Source: Acanthaster planci
Lineage: Eukaryota; Echinodermata; Asteroidea; Valvatida; Acanthasteridae
Assembly: GCF_001949145.1 (NCBI RefSeq)
Contig: NW_019091367.1
Location: 2,732,355 to 2,796,354 of the forward strand
Direction: 5' to 3'
Length of the DNA stretch: 64,000 nt
This document shows positions 13,201 through 24,900 of this stretch, in pieces. Under the pieces are notes generated by a model. The model made no database searches. It had not been told where the DNA came from and was given only the letters and a program-made list of their open reading frames with translations. Within the stretch, counting starts at the first letter, position 1. Every line of letters starts with the position of its first letter. A program made the translations under genes and the position numbers.

Positions 13201-16200
13201 TTGGACCCTCTTAAATGATTATTTTCATCCAAGGTTAGAATTTGCACATGTACATGTATTTTACACCTCATCAGGATCTAGGAATTCTCCAAATAACATT
13301 GCATAATGTAGTAAAAAATGGGTTCGATAACTTAAAAATGCACATGGTGGCATCATGTTTTTTCAAGGTCCCAGTGCAAGTCCAGTGATTTACAATGTAT
13401 CTCAAGTGTTACAATGTAGTTTTTTTCCCCTTGAAGTTCGGCCAAATATTTTACATTGTATACATGTACATTTCAGTGTATACATTGCATTTTCCTGCAT
13501 CCAGGGCAAGTAGGCCTATACTATGCTGATCAGGTCCTGCTTATCAAGCAAGGCTGGAAAATGCTGGAAAGTATTCTCCCAATGATTTTGGACTTTCGCT
13601 TTGGTAAGCATCCAGGGGAAACAAACACAGTTTTACCATTCATTCATATATTAACATCTGTGGTTTTGTTGCACATTTCTGCTTAATGAAAACTAGACTG
13701 GACAACTTCTCCAAAAGGTAAAAGTTAGACATAGGAAAAAAATATATATGCAAAATCATTTTGTAAACTGTAGGCATGCCTACACTGGCATGCATGTCAA
13801 TGCAGTACTTTATGTTGATCAATACAGCCTATCAACTATAGCAAATATGCAACAGCACATTACACATACACACTTGCATGGCAACCATGCAATAAATAAC
13901 AGCTCCCAGGGTAAAAAAAAGGCAAAACTCTCCAGCAAACACCCTGGTATTATGCATGCCATTCCACGGCCGGCCGCCTGTCATACCCGACCCACCTCTA
14001 ATAAATGATTTATGTACATGTACATGTGCACGTATGTGCACAGGTGTGCCACTCCGAATTTGTCTAAGAGCTCCCAGTCCATGGCCCTGCATTCATCGGC
14101 TTGCGACCCCTTGTTTGTTCCGACACACGCTGAGGGTTTGTCTTTCTTTTTTCTTGGCAGAGCAACATGACCCAACCAAAAGTAAGGGATGGCACATTGT
14201 GTATGTGAGGGGGACACCAGAGGCCTGTCAACAAGAAGATAATAGCCAAGCCTGGCAAATACGGATTTACACATGCACCATGAATAACTAATGAATCGTG
14301 TGTTGGAGAATACTATTACTAACTGACCTCCATAGCGGATTGCTTATACATACACTGTATATATGTACTGTACCACTACCTAACCATATCTATACAACTT
14401 GGCACTGCACCCATGTGGGTCATTCTATAAAAATCAAATGCTAGACGTGACAGGAACAGGAAAAAAATTGGACCCCAAATTTAAAGAATGACCTGTGTTT
14501 CATTTCACAATCTTAAGCCCAGGCATGCACATATCGTTGCTGTGAAAATCACCCAAATGCCAGTTTCCATTGCTTGTCATCATAATCGCATTAATTTAAG
14601 GAGACAAATTATTTTGAGACTACAGATATCCCGTTAAAAAGCTTGTTTTTAGCAGGAATACTAGAGTGAAAATAGTGGGCGAAGGCCTAGCTTAAAAGGC
14701 GAAGTCTACTTAGCATTCAGCTGGATGAGCTTGAGGGAGGGGGGATACTGGATGCTTATGGGACTTCACTATTAGGAGCAATCTGTCCAACAATGGAATG
14801 TGGCATGTATAAGTCATTTCACAGCACACCTCCAGTCTATTCATGGTTTGAAGTGCGCTACTGAAAAGGAGAGATAAAATATAAAAAACACCACTAATGT
14901 TAAGGTTTGCATCAAGGCGAAAAATGCTCAAGTTGCTTAGGTGCTTGAGTACTGTTTTTAACAACCATGCTAACTTCAGCTGCAGCTTGCGAGCAATGTC
15001 TATGTTTAACATCTAGGTTGGCCCAAAAGTGAATATAATCAACAACAACTACAAAAAAGACTTTGCTAGATGAACAATAAAAAATCAAATTCCTTGAACA
15101 TCATTGGAAGCCTTCTCTCTGTCACCGAGTTGTCCAGTTTGTAGATAATGCAGTGATGTGCCCACAGAACCACCAGTAAATATGCCCCACCCTCCAAAAA
15201 GATAGAATCCACCTGGGGTTCTACTTTGCCAACTGCTGAGTACAAGGCTAATACTTCCTCCAATTAATAAGAAGACATGGGCTGGGGAACACACATGGGC
15301 TTGGAACACAATATTGCAGGGTCACTGTGCCACAGTCCATTTGCTACCCCAATCACATGCTCATATCACAAATTGAGCTACGAGAAGCAATGCTATCCTA
15401 TGTATTCAAGTTCTCCATGTACATGTATAGGATGCGGGCCAACATTCCAAAGCAGAGGACATCTCCCCCTCCTCCACCTCCACTATTTACTAACACTGTT
15501 AGTGTCATCACCAGAGACCCGTGACAAATGAGGGAATTCGCTAGCAATGTAAGGCACCCGGGCCATACTACATAAAATGGAAAAGAAAAAAAAAAATGTT
15601 TGGTCTGGCAGCATAGGCTCCGCTCCACGTTTTCTTTTCATTTACACGTGAGCATAAACCGTATTGCCAATATGGACTTTGTCAGATTAATTATTAAAGC
15701 TACACATTATATGGTGCAGCAACACCACTCTTGAAAAAAATTCTGTGCCTCTTGCACAAGGGTTTGTTGAAGAGACAGGTGCAAGTTCTATGTACTCGGT
15801 TGGTAGCAGTTGATAAATCTGTCTGAGCATGCATGTTCATTTTGCTGTTGGCTTCACCTTCACATTGTAAATCAGAAGCAAAAGCACACCTGCAAATTAT
15901 CTGACTTCCAAGATTAAAAAAAAGGGGAGGGGGAGTTAACCAAAAGTCCTTGGGTAACAATTTTACCTTGAAGATGTGCAATCTACTGGCATCCGTCCAG
16001 GATTTTTTTTCATAACATTTCAAATGTTTTAAGGGATAGAAAAGACTAGGAGAACATGAATTACATTTATTGGCCAGCTAGCTGCTGCGCATAATCTTTC
16101 TTCAAAAATGTTTCTCATGCCGCATGACAAATGGGCCTTACTCTTTACCATCCATCAAACCATAGATCTCACCTGAACTGCTGTGCCCTCTGCATAAAGA

Positions 16201-17524
16201 ACGGCCATGCATCACTGCTCCCACACCGACAAGATAATTACCGCTCAATACAAGTGCATGGGAATTTCAAACATGCTGAATGAATTTCACTTTTATTATT
16301 ATCATTATTCTTTTATTTACCCGGGGTAAGTCCAAACAGCCAAACCCAATTTCCATTGGAGCCCTGCAATCATAAAACTAAGATTTAAAAAGGGTAAACA
16401 TAGGATGGGACTGAATTAAGTCTGAACATAAAAGCGGTTAAAATTATTCTTATATAAATACTTCTATGTTAAAATCAAAAAAATTAAAATTAATTACAAA
16501 AAAGTGAACCACGGAGACAAATTAAGGTCAAAACATAAAACACTCCAAACACTTCAGTTAAAATTAATAAAGGTATAAAAAACGTGCCAAGGAAAATAAC
16601 TTTTTGTTGACCCTGAGAGGTTCATGCACAGCGTGTAAGATGCTTTCTTGTTAATTACTTTCGCACACCTCGTGAACACTTTAAAAATCATCTCATATTT
16701 ACAACTGAACTTTTCTGGAATGGTAAATTGCCTTAGAAATTAAGTTTGATTACAACTACTGAGTGTCAATCCACATCCAAACTTGTGTGACAATGTGGTC
16801 CATACATACATGTACATGCAACATCATAAGAAGACAAGAACCAAGCTGGTGTTGACATGCACACAATGTGTCACACATGCACCCAAACTCGTTCCGTTTC
16901 ATGTGGTCTGTGCTAATACACATCCGATGGATCGCACATTGTGCAATGTGGGGACCATGTGTTTCAGATTTTTGGCATTATTGGAAGACCTGAGACCCGA
17001 GTTGATGGAAGCCGGGGCAGCGGAGCAGAGCCCAGCCCCAGCCAACCGTCACTGCAATGCCAAAGCTGGGCGGAGCGAAGAAGTGAAAATGAAATGCGAT
17101 ACCAGTGATGAGGGACTCTGGAACCCCCGCTCTGAGAGGACGGCAAAAGGTGACAAGCTACACAGGTATTTCCACACAGCTCTGCTACTGCCTTGTCAGG
17201 AGGGGAAAAGGATTATAAGAGAGGCTGAAATGCACAGGACCATGACCCAAAGGAACCAGTCGTCTCCTTGAACTTGCAACTTACCACTAAACTTGCAATC
17301 CATCGGTACTGGTACCAGTACATGGAGATTCATAACAAATATACGTTCAGTTTGTGCCTTTTCTGCACTGCTTGGACAGTGGACATTTAAAATGTTGTGG
17401 TTTTAAAACTTAAAACCTGGGTGAAGTGCTCTTTGATTTTGATTGAAAAGCATTTTCCACAGGACAGAAATGATGGAGCTTTGATGTCAACCTTAGCAGT
17501 TCCATATAATCATCACCATGATTT
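10223..17524. other. Intron 1 interior, no gene recognised
   Basis: Most of this stretch is unique AT-rich sequence with polyA/T and ACATGTAC runs (for example 13245-13258 and 14011-14030). There is a TTATTATTATC-type simple stretch near 16290-16320. The richest local coding-like patch is about 16970-17170. It has long open frames on both strands but no recognisable domain. Confidence 0.5.
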
Positions 17525-17532
17525 ACGCAAAC

Positions 17533-18013
17533 TAGGGCTGAGCCGAATATCCGAATATTCGATCAATTACCGCATATTCAAATATAATTTTCAGAATTTG
17601 AATACTTCAATGCAAAATTCATAAAAAAAGAAGGGACATGTTTTTTGTTTTAAATGAGAAAAAATTGAAATATGGAGGCTTGTTTCAAGCAGATTTAAAT
17701 GAAAAGTGACAGAAATTTTACAACAATTCTAAAAGTAAATTAATAATTTAGAATATTTAAAAGGAACAGACGTTTACAACAGGACAGGAAGTTTTGTTCC
17801 TCTCTAAATCTTGCTAAACCGTGGCTGGAAATACTCCTAGATGCAAGAAGTTATTATAGTGATTATAATGTATTGTGTGCCTCATTACAACTGATTTTAC
17901 ATATGGTTCATTCATCAATTATTTGCTGGCCGGAATGACCAAATATTCAGATATTCGATCGAATTGCAGGTTGAATATTCGAATAAAGAATTATTTGAAT
18001 TGACTGAGCCCTC
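17533..18013 (-). mobile_element. hAT-like MITE, family 2, copy 2
   Basis: The ends TAGGGCTGAGCCGAATATC and TGACTGAGCCCTC are inverted relative to each other. The flanks acgcaaac (17525-17532) and acgtaaac (18014-18021) match at 7 of 8 bases, giving an 8-bp target duplication. Read on the minus strand, it aligns with copy 1 through the segment with TCTGCTT-AAACAAG, TTTTTCTCATTTAAAA and CCCTTCTTTTTTATGA, so the two are the same family. It lies in intron 1 of the LRR gene and is non-coding. Confidence 0.82.
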
Positions 18014-18021
18014 ACGTAAAC

Positions 18022-21000
18022 TGTGGTGATTAAAGGTGTTACAAACAGCATGAAAAATGCAGTTTTAATGATCTTGGTGGTGCCTTTGAACCAATTTGGA
18101 AGGGTGGATAAAGCACTTTTTATTACCACATGTGTAACTGGATTTAGAAACATCTGAATAGCACAGACTGTATTAGAAAATTGGAAGAGGCTCCACACAT
18201 GTATATATTAGCTGAGATTTAGTGGTGAGGAGTACAGTGTTCAGCAATTCAAGATCCTACAAATTCAAAGTGGTGGATGGCCCTGGTATCGAGCACATCT
18301 CCCACAATTTGTCCTTTAGCTAGCGCTTCTTAAATTCAAAACTGCAGTGCGCTTACTCCGTCTCGGTGCACATTATCCTCTTCTGCATGCTGGCCCCCGT
18401 CCAACACATCATAATACTCTGCATGAGTTCACAGATCTGCCCGCCGCCAACCTGAGCAGGGTTGGAGAGGAAGGGCCGCCAGGCACTCCGCTCACCAGCA
18501 ACTGACGCGTGCAGTAGCAGAAACTGGGCCGAGCAGGAACTGGATAACAAGCCGTGCTAGTTGGTACTGCGTGTCAGGTTTGGCAAGCAGGTACATTCTG
18601 CTCACACACCCACACACACATGTACTCCCCAAAATGTACATGCACAGGTAACAAGATTGGCCTTGAAATTGGTTGTCTCATTTTCAGTGGCTTCCTGTCC
18701 AATGAGGAATCTTAATATCCTAAAACTCGAGTATTCAACATCTTGCTGACTTTGGTAAATTCTCAGAGAGGGTACATATCTGGTACATGTAGGCCTTCCA
18801 TAGTTCCTGGCATGGGATTTTTCTACCTGTAGGTGGCTTTCGGAAATTGCACTTAAAATTTGGAAAGTTTCAGGTAACCTTATCGGTGTGTGGCTCTTCC
18901 ACGATAAGCTATATGTAGCTTTTTGGACGATTGTTTCATGTCTTTTCCACAGATGAAGCTACATGTAAAACAACTGATGGGGCTTAAAAAGCATTACAAG
19001 GAAGAATTTATACACGTACATGTACATTATAAAGGCACCGCAAAATTTCAATTTCAATATTTGAGGAAACAGAGGAAAGTTGTCACAAAGAGAACAGGAA
19101 TATTATTCAGTTCTTACATATCTGATATATAAAACAAAAAAATACTGTTAACGTGGAGGTTTTCTTCATAAATTTGACACAGGCAGTCGAGAAAATTAAT
19201 TTAACTCCAGGACGGCAAATTAAACACGAGCACTCAAATTCATACAAACAGTCAAATACTAGCAATCGACACAAAAATGCAGTTATTTTCCCCTCTTGTT
19301 AGACATCCATGAGGCCTGGGACTGTTGGCAGTCCATGCAAGGTATCTCACACATGCAGGCTGTACTAAGCAGAGGGAAGGGATAGGCAAGGGAGGGTGTC
19401 AGGGGCTTCAAGGTTTTGGTCAACATCTCATTAAGGCTGGCGTACATGCACTGTACATGTAAATGCAGGAAAGCATACACTCCTAAAAAACACGGGTGAA
19501 ACACACGTCACTGTACAACTTTGTTGTGTGGTAATTTTTTTTTAGAATAAGAATGGAAGTGCGAAATTCCAAAACAGTTCACAAAGGTTTTGTCGGATGA
19601 AGGAAAACCTTTTGTGAATCTTCAGTGTGCTCCTGCACCATCATTCGGGTAGAAAATACTGCATTTATTGTAATGGCTGCGGCGCATTTGTTCAATACTG
19701 CACAGTGCAAAGAGCAAAGTCAGCGACTCCTAAGCAAACCCATAATGAGACAAACAAAGTCCTTCAGAGCATTTATATGTTAGGCAACAGGGTCTGTTTG
19801 TAGTCTACTGAATTGCCTCATTCAAGGCACAAGGTGTGAAAAGGCCAAGGTACATTAAAAATGCAGGCTCTAATGTGCATGCAAGGGCTGTGCGATTAAA
19901 CTGATCAAATCAATTGATAAGGCAGCAATGGGAACTTCTGCATGAAAAGATCTATGCATACTCCAGGGTTCCTTCATAAAAAGCAAAATAATGCTGCTTC
20001 ATGAATTACCTTCTTTTTGACATGCCATTTAATGTGCATTGTAAAGTTACATCGAGGAGGTGCATGAAGATGTAATGAACGTAAAACTTAAACATCCCTA
20101 CATGTACCTGCTTGTAGCCATCTTACAGTAAACACTTAACTATGTTCATGTATATAAATGCAACAACATTCTTTCACAGCTTTCTAGAGTTGGAGACAGA
20201 GAAAAAGAAGAAAATATATATGCACAAGTAGCCTGAATGTCTGATCAAAATGCAGATTTCCATTATAAATCAATAACGGCCAGCACTGCTGGTGTGATCA
20301 GGAGGTGCACTTGAAACTCGGCACTGAATGCTTTATCCATCAGAGGAGGAGGACAGAGTGAAAGCGAGACAGAGGGGAAGTGCAGCACTGAAGCAATAAA
20401 AGCAAGGTGTGCATGGCATGAATCTGACAAAATGTATACGAGTTGGGTGAATTATGGCACCATTAACCATCCGCTGATGGTTTATTCAGGTGAAGTTGGA
20501 GGGGACCCAACATGATTTAATGGCTCATGTTTATGCGCACCTACTCAAAAATAAGAAGAGGTGGGAAAAAAAACACCTCTGTGAACTTCAGAGATGTGAA
20601 ACTGTGGGACTGTCTACACTTGTAATGGCAGAAATACACCCTGCCATGGGATCTGAGTGGATGGATGTCCAGCCAGTTATCATTTCTATCTGATCAGTGC
20701 ATGAGTGGAGACAAAAGCCAGGGCAGACACTGCATTGCTTAGACCACTCGCATGTGTCGGAATGCCAGTTCCAATTAACGGTTTTGTTATGGGAGAGGAT
20801 ATCCAAAGGCCTGACAGACCAGACATGGCACCCAACTCAGGGAAAAACTGGTGCATCTACGGTGATTTGCACTCCAAAAGTCATCTGGGGCATGCATTAC
20901 ATTCGTACCAGTTACACTGGTAGAAACACAATTTTGCCGGTGCTTCCGGTGCACAGAACAGACCACATATATACATATGTCTGCAAACAACTGACTGCAC

Positions 21001-24000
21001 ATTTGGAACAAATTCTGTGCTTCAGAATATAAGTTAAACCTGTGCAAGCTTATTTCAAATTTAAGTCAATTTTGGGGGTATAGGTCTATCTGAGTTTTTC
21101 TGACATCAAATCTTCCTGAAGTGCCCCTTCAAATTCACTTTTGAGTTCTGACCTGATTTACTGACTCATTTGTTTTCAACTAGTGGACCTGAAATGACTC
21201 ACAAAACTTTATGTCTTTATTTCCTCACAGCTTCACAACAGGAATTTATGAAAGTGCCACAGTGCTGGCTTTGATGGTCTATGCATTAAAATGTTTCAGT
21301 GCAGTGTAACTTGCTGCATTAGAAACACAGGCCATTATACCATAGACCTTCAGGTAAGAAATCAGAAAGAAAACACAGGAAAAGGCAACAGCCAAGAAAA
21401 CAGTTTTCCTTCAAGTGTGAAGTTTTATTTTTCTAGGCACTGTTAAATCCTCACTGATCCAGTAGCATGATTGTTTAGATTGAAAATGGTTTCAGTTTCA
21501 TGGCTACTTCACACAAACACACAAAACCACAGTAACTGCAACGGTGTCAGGGTGTTAAATCCTGTCAATATCTAGATCTCCAAATATGTCAAGAACTTCA
21601 TTGAAGGGGTTGAAGTCCAACTTCTGGTATTTGCGAAGTGAAAAAAAAAGAAAGAAAGACCGCCAGAAAAAAAGGGGTTCAAAGTGGTGCCTGTTTGAAC
21701 TATTTCTGCAGGGTAGTGTGGAATTTAGGGCAGCCAGTATAAAAGCGGCTACAGGAGGGCCAGCGGGCTGTGTGCCTTGACACTCAAGTGCATGTTGTAT
21801 GGGCCGCTGTAATTGCAGCCCAAGTACACGATTCACACAAAAAAACCTCCGGGCTTTTGATTGCTGCCCCACCTCTGCACAATGGAAGTGCAGCCGAGGA
21901 AATGAGGTTCAGGGGGTTGACTACTATTGACCCACGCTGCTGCTTGATTTTTGGCGGATTTGCCAGGATACCGGTTTGGCTGTGTTGGGGCAAAAAGGAA
22001 GGAACATGAGCAATGCCTCATTGGTATCATGTTTCCCAGTGGCTTTCATTGGCAGTGTCAGGGTACAATCCTTTCGGTGTTGTTGTGGTACACACTACAA
22101 CAAAAACAAGCACAGAGCAATTTCAAAGTTCCCGAGAGACAACTGGCCAGAGAATTTCAGTTGATCATGGTCAAAATTCTGATTGACAACTACATGTGAC
22201 TCATATTATGAGCATCAATAATGCCCTACGGTGTAAGAGCACTTCTCAAACAATTTCAAAGTTAGTTTCTGCACAAGTTTCCAATGCACTTACATAAAAC
22301 AGTTTTAAGAATTGACCTAAAATGTGCAATGTACCATAAAAACACCCACAGGGCATGCATTTCCAAGGAGGTACTTAAACGACAGGACTCAAATTAAAAA
22401 TAGACGCAAACTAAATGGTATAATTGTACCATTTCAAGGGTGGTGGATTTTAATCAAGATGGGAATTATGCCAACTTTGCAGTGCAATATTTTGGCAAAA
22501 TCTTCCTCAAATAAAATACCTTCGGTCACAGGACCATTTCCACTTTTAAAAACTGTTGTATGGATCATGTTCACCACACCACAAAATTTAATGTTTCAAT
22601 TTGAACAACCAGCCTGTCATTAGGGGCATTACAAGCCACACTTCTTTATGCATGAAGTTATCAAATAGCTAATAGTCACCTTTTTGACACAAATCTAGGA
22701 GACGCTGGGTACTGACATACAATAAGAGACCAAACAATTGATACAAACCCTTGATGTCCCTTTAGGTCAACTACATTGTACCTTGATTGTTGAAATCTTT
22801 CAAAGAAGATATTAATTTGGGGAGTCCTGCCTACGATTCTGGGGTGGCTATTTTAAAGAGCTGCCTGTATTCATGTCGAAAAGTCATGTAATTGCTGTAG
22901 TGGATGCAATTGGTCAGTCTGACCCTGAGCAATCAGGCAGTCACTGCAATATCAATCTTACGGCACAATCTGTTGATGCTTCTGCTTTCAGCTTTCTTAT
23001 TCATGACTGAGGAAGACTATTTGGAGAAGGGGAAGTTAGGTCTGATATTTCTGACAAGTTTGATGCGGTGCGATCAACCAATCACACCCGACAATGACAA
23101 TTATACCATTTTTAAATAAGCAGTTCTAACAGACATACACCATCCTTGGCCCAGTAACGTGACTCTCAACCAGAAAATTCTACACTTATAACCTCTACGC
23201 ACAAAACATGCTTGTACAGAAATGCTGCACTATCCTGGTAAATGTACATGTACACAAGCTGCAAAGCACAACATCCTTGATTTCTGCATGTGCGTATACA
23301 CTAACATTCCCTTACTCTAAACCTATGCCGTGCCTCATAAATTTGATAAGCACAATTAAACGCACCAGATCCTGTAATCCTACATGCCCAAATTAAGAAT
23401 TTGGGAAGAATACTATAAACGGACATCACAAATGTTTCCCTGATGTAATCAGCAATTAGAAAGCGATAACAAGTCCTAATATGCTAAATTATGAAGGGAA
23501 AATACTAAAGCATGAACGTAGAGAAAACTTGGACGTAAGTATCTCGACCATTTGCCTCGTACTAGCCCCTTAAAACATGTTAACTCTGCACAGAGACAAC
23601 AGGGCACGTACATGATGCCTCAGCAGAATGCAGGACACTGAACACGGATTGCGTCTTGATGTTTTTGGAGAAAAGTTGAATGTGTCGCGTTACACTGTGG
23701 CACAACACACCAGATTTGACGTGCGCTGGACCCAATGATGAAGCATACACAGGGCTGGAGGAGGGCGGGGTGGCCACACCAACCACTGCGGTGCTAGGCC
23801 AGGCCATGACAGCAACAAGGCATGCACAGTGGCACAGCGCGCCATCTCCTATCCCACAGTGCACAGGTGCCTTGGTCTAATCGATAATTATCGCTAGTCT
23901 GCCAGTGTGGAAGATGGTAACTCTGTCTCCATTCTAGTCAGGGAGTTTTTTCTTTCCTTTCTCTTTTGAAATAAGGTGTAAAGGTCTGGCCAAAGTGACT

Positions 24001-24090
24001 GTAAAGCGCATGTGTACCACTGGGCCTCCTGCAAGTCAACTTGTCTCAATGGATTAGATACCCAGTGATCAACTGGTCCCAACGTACCCT
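18022..24090. other. Intron 1 proximal part, no gene recognised
   Basis: This is mostly AT-rich sequence. GC-richer patches occur at about 18410-18550 and 23740-23860 with no recognised coding domain. ACATGTAC runs recur (19016-19027 and 23243-23255). An A/G-rich run sits at 21641-21680. Confidence 0.45.
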
Positions 24091-24173
24091 ACCCCCAAGA
24101 ACTCTGGAGTCCGAAGTCCGACCTGCTCCTACATGGGAGCAGGGCAGATGTCGGACTCCACAGTTCTGGGGGT
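24091..24173. repeat. Near-palindromic hairpin, 83 bp, in intron 1
   Basis: The left arm (24091-24129) and the reverse complement of the right arm (24136-24173) share ACCCCCA, GAACT, TGGAGTCCGA and CCTGCTCC in order. There are a few mismatches, and the loop is 6 nt (tacatg). The LRR gene's pre-mRNA would carry it about 280 nt into intron 1, where it could fold into a hairpin of about 38 bp. It may be a small fold-back MITE or a miRNA-like stem. Weaker complementarity extends outward on both sides (GTACCCT and GGGGTAC). Confidence 0.75.
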
Positions 24174-24451
24174 AAATGTACCCCAAGTCAAGTTGGCAAA
24201 CGGTCGAATGTCTGAGCCCTGAATTTTTCAGACCAGTTTTACCATGCTCACAGGGATTGTGCAGTGTGTCAAGCAATGTCCAAGTATCTCACTCTTTCCC
24301 TCGCTTTGCCACTGGCTGATAATGCTTGTGGGGAAGGGAAATAAAGTTTGACATTAACTAGAGGAGTAATCCACAGGGTAAGTTAACAGGCCAAGTATTG
24401 TATGAAGTAACCAAGAATTTTAGGATTTGAAGAGTCTACTTCAGTACTTAC

Positions 24452-24672
24452 AGAATTTTGACCCAGTGCGGAATGTTCGATGGAACGGATGTCAACTGCC
24501 TCTTGTTACAGTCCACCATTTCTCCAAGGCAGGCACAAGGTGCAGGACATCTAACGAACTGTGAGTCTTGAACTTGACCAACAACTCCACCAACAAGTAA
24601 CGTCAGAAGCCAGCAGAACCAGCACCAAAACACACACAGCCGTTGCATTGTGGTGGCTGGGACGGACGCCAT
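24452..24672 (-). CDS. First coding exon of an LRR receptor (signal peptide + LRRNT cap)
   Basis: This exon encodes residues 1-74 of a secreted or membrane LRR protein. The first ATG of the frame (24670-24672) lies in a strong Kozak context (AAGATGG); upstream codons are open but contain no ATG. A second ATG follows at residue 9. Residues 9-32 form a hydrophobic signal peptide rich in W, F, L and C, probably cleaved after the VVG stretch. Residues 42-55 carry the LRRNT cysteine pattern (C42, C46, C48, C55), followed by a V-x-C, a leucine and a V-P step, and an N-I-P-H-W segment. The exon ends in phase 2 at a consensus donor (gtaagtact) and splices in frame to 6475-6549. The tryptophan after the proline matches LRIG-family caps best as I recall them. 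ADGRA (GPR124/125), Slit-like and other LRR receptors remain possible. Upstream neighbours are non-coding. Confidence 0.85.
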
Positions 24673-24900
24673 CTTGCCTAGCGAGTCGCCCGGCCGCTTC
24701 CCCGCGGGAGCTTGAGGTCGAGCTGTGCTACACACAGCGAAGAGAGGTTGATCGAACGATGCAGCAAATCTGACAAATTGGTTGCCTCTCACTCACCTAC
24801 AGGAGTCCAAATCGAAGCTGCAAAATCCAAGAGATACATCTTAACGTTAGAACGTAATCCTTCGTTTTGAATAGAAGAGGAATATCCAAGAAAATTCCAA
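24673..24900 (-). promoter_or_regulatory. Probable 5'UTR and promoter-proximal region of the LRR receptor gene
   Basis: The bases just upstream of the first ATG are richer in G+C and CpG than their surroundings, as expected for a metazoan 5'UTR or promoter. A good alternative splice donor (gtgagt on the minus strand, complement of 24791-24796) suggests that an upstream non-coding exon could end at 24797. No TATA box was recognised, so the start site cannot be placed. Confidence 0.45.

Larger units (their letters stand above)
6550..24451 (-). other. First coding intron of the LRR receptor gene (about 17.9 kb)
   Basis: The two exons define a GT-AG phase-2 intron (gtaagtact ... ccacag). It contains two copies of one hAT-like element (9726-10214 and 17533-18013), a near-palindrome at 24091-24173, many ACATGTAC palindromic runs and simple A- or T-rich stretches. 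No other exon with a recognisable domain was seen. The 162-codon plus-strand frame at 16783-17271 has no recognisable domain, and I do not call it a gene. Confidence 0.75.

Noticed and set aside
16783-17271. 162-codon plus-strand frame inside intron 1
   Set aside because: The first third is ACATGTAC-type and low-information sequence. No domain was seen and the opposite strand is also partly open.
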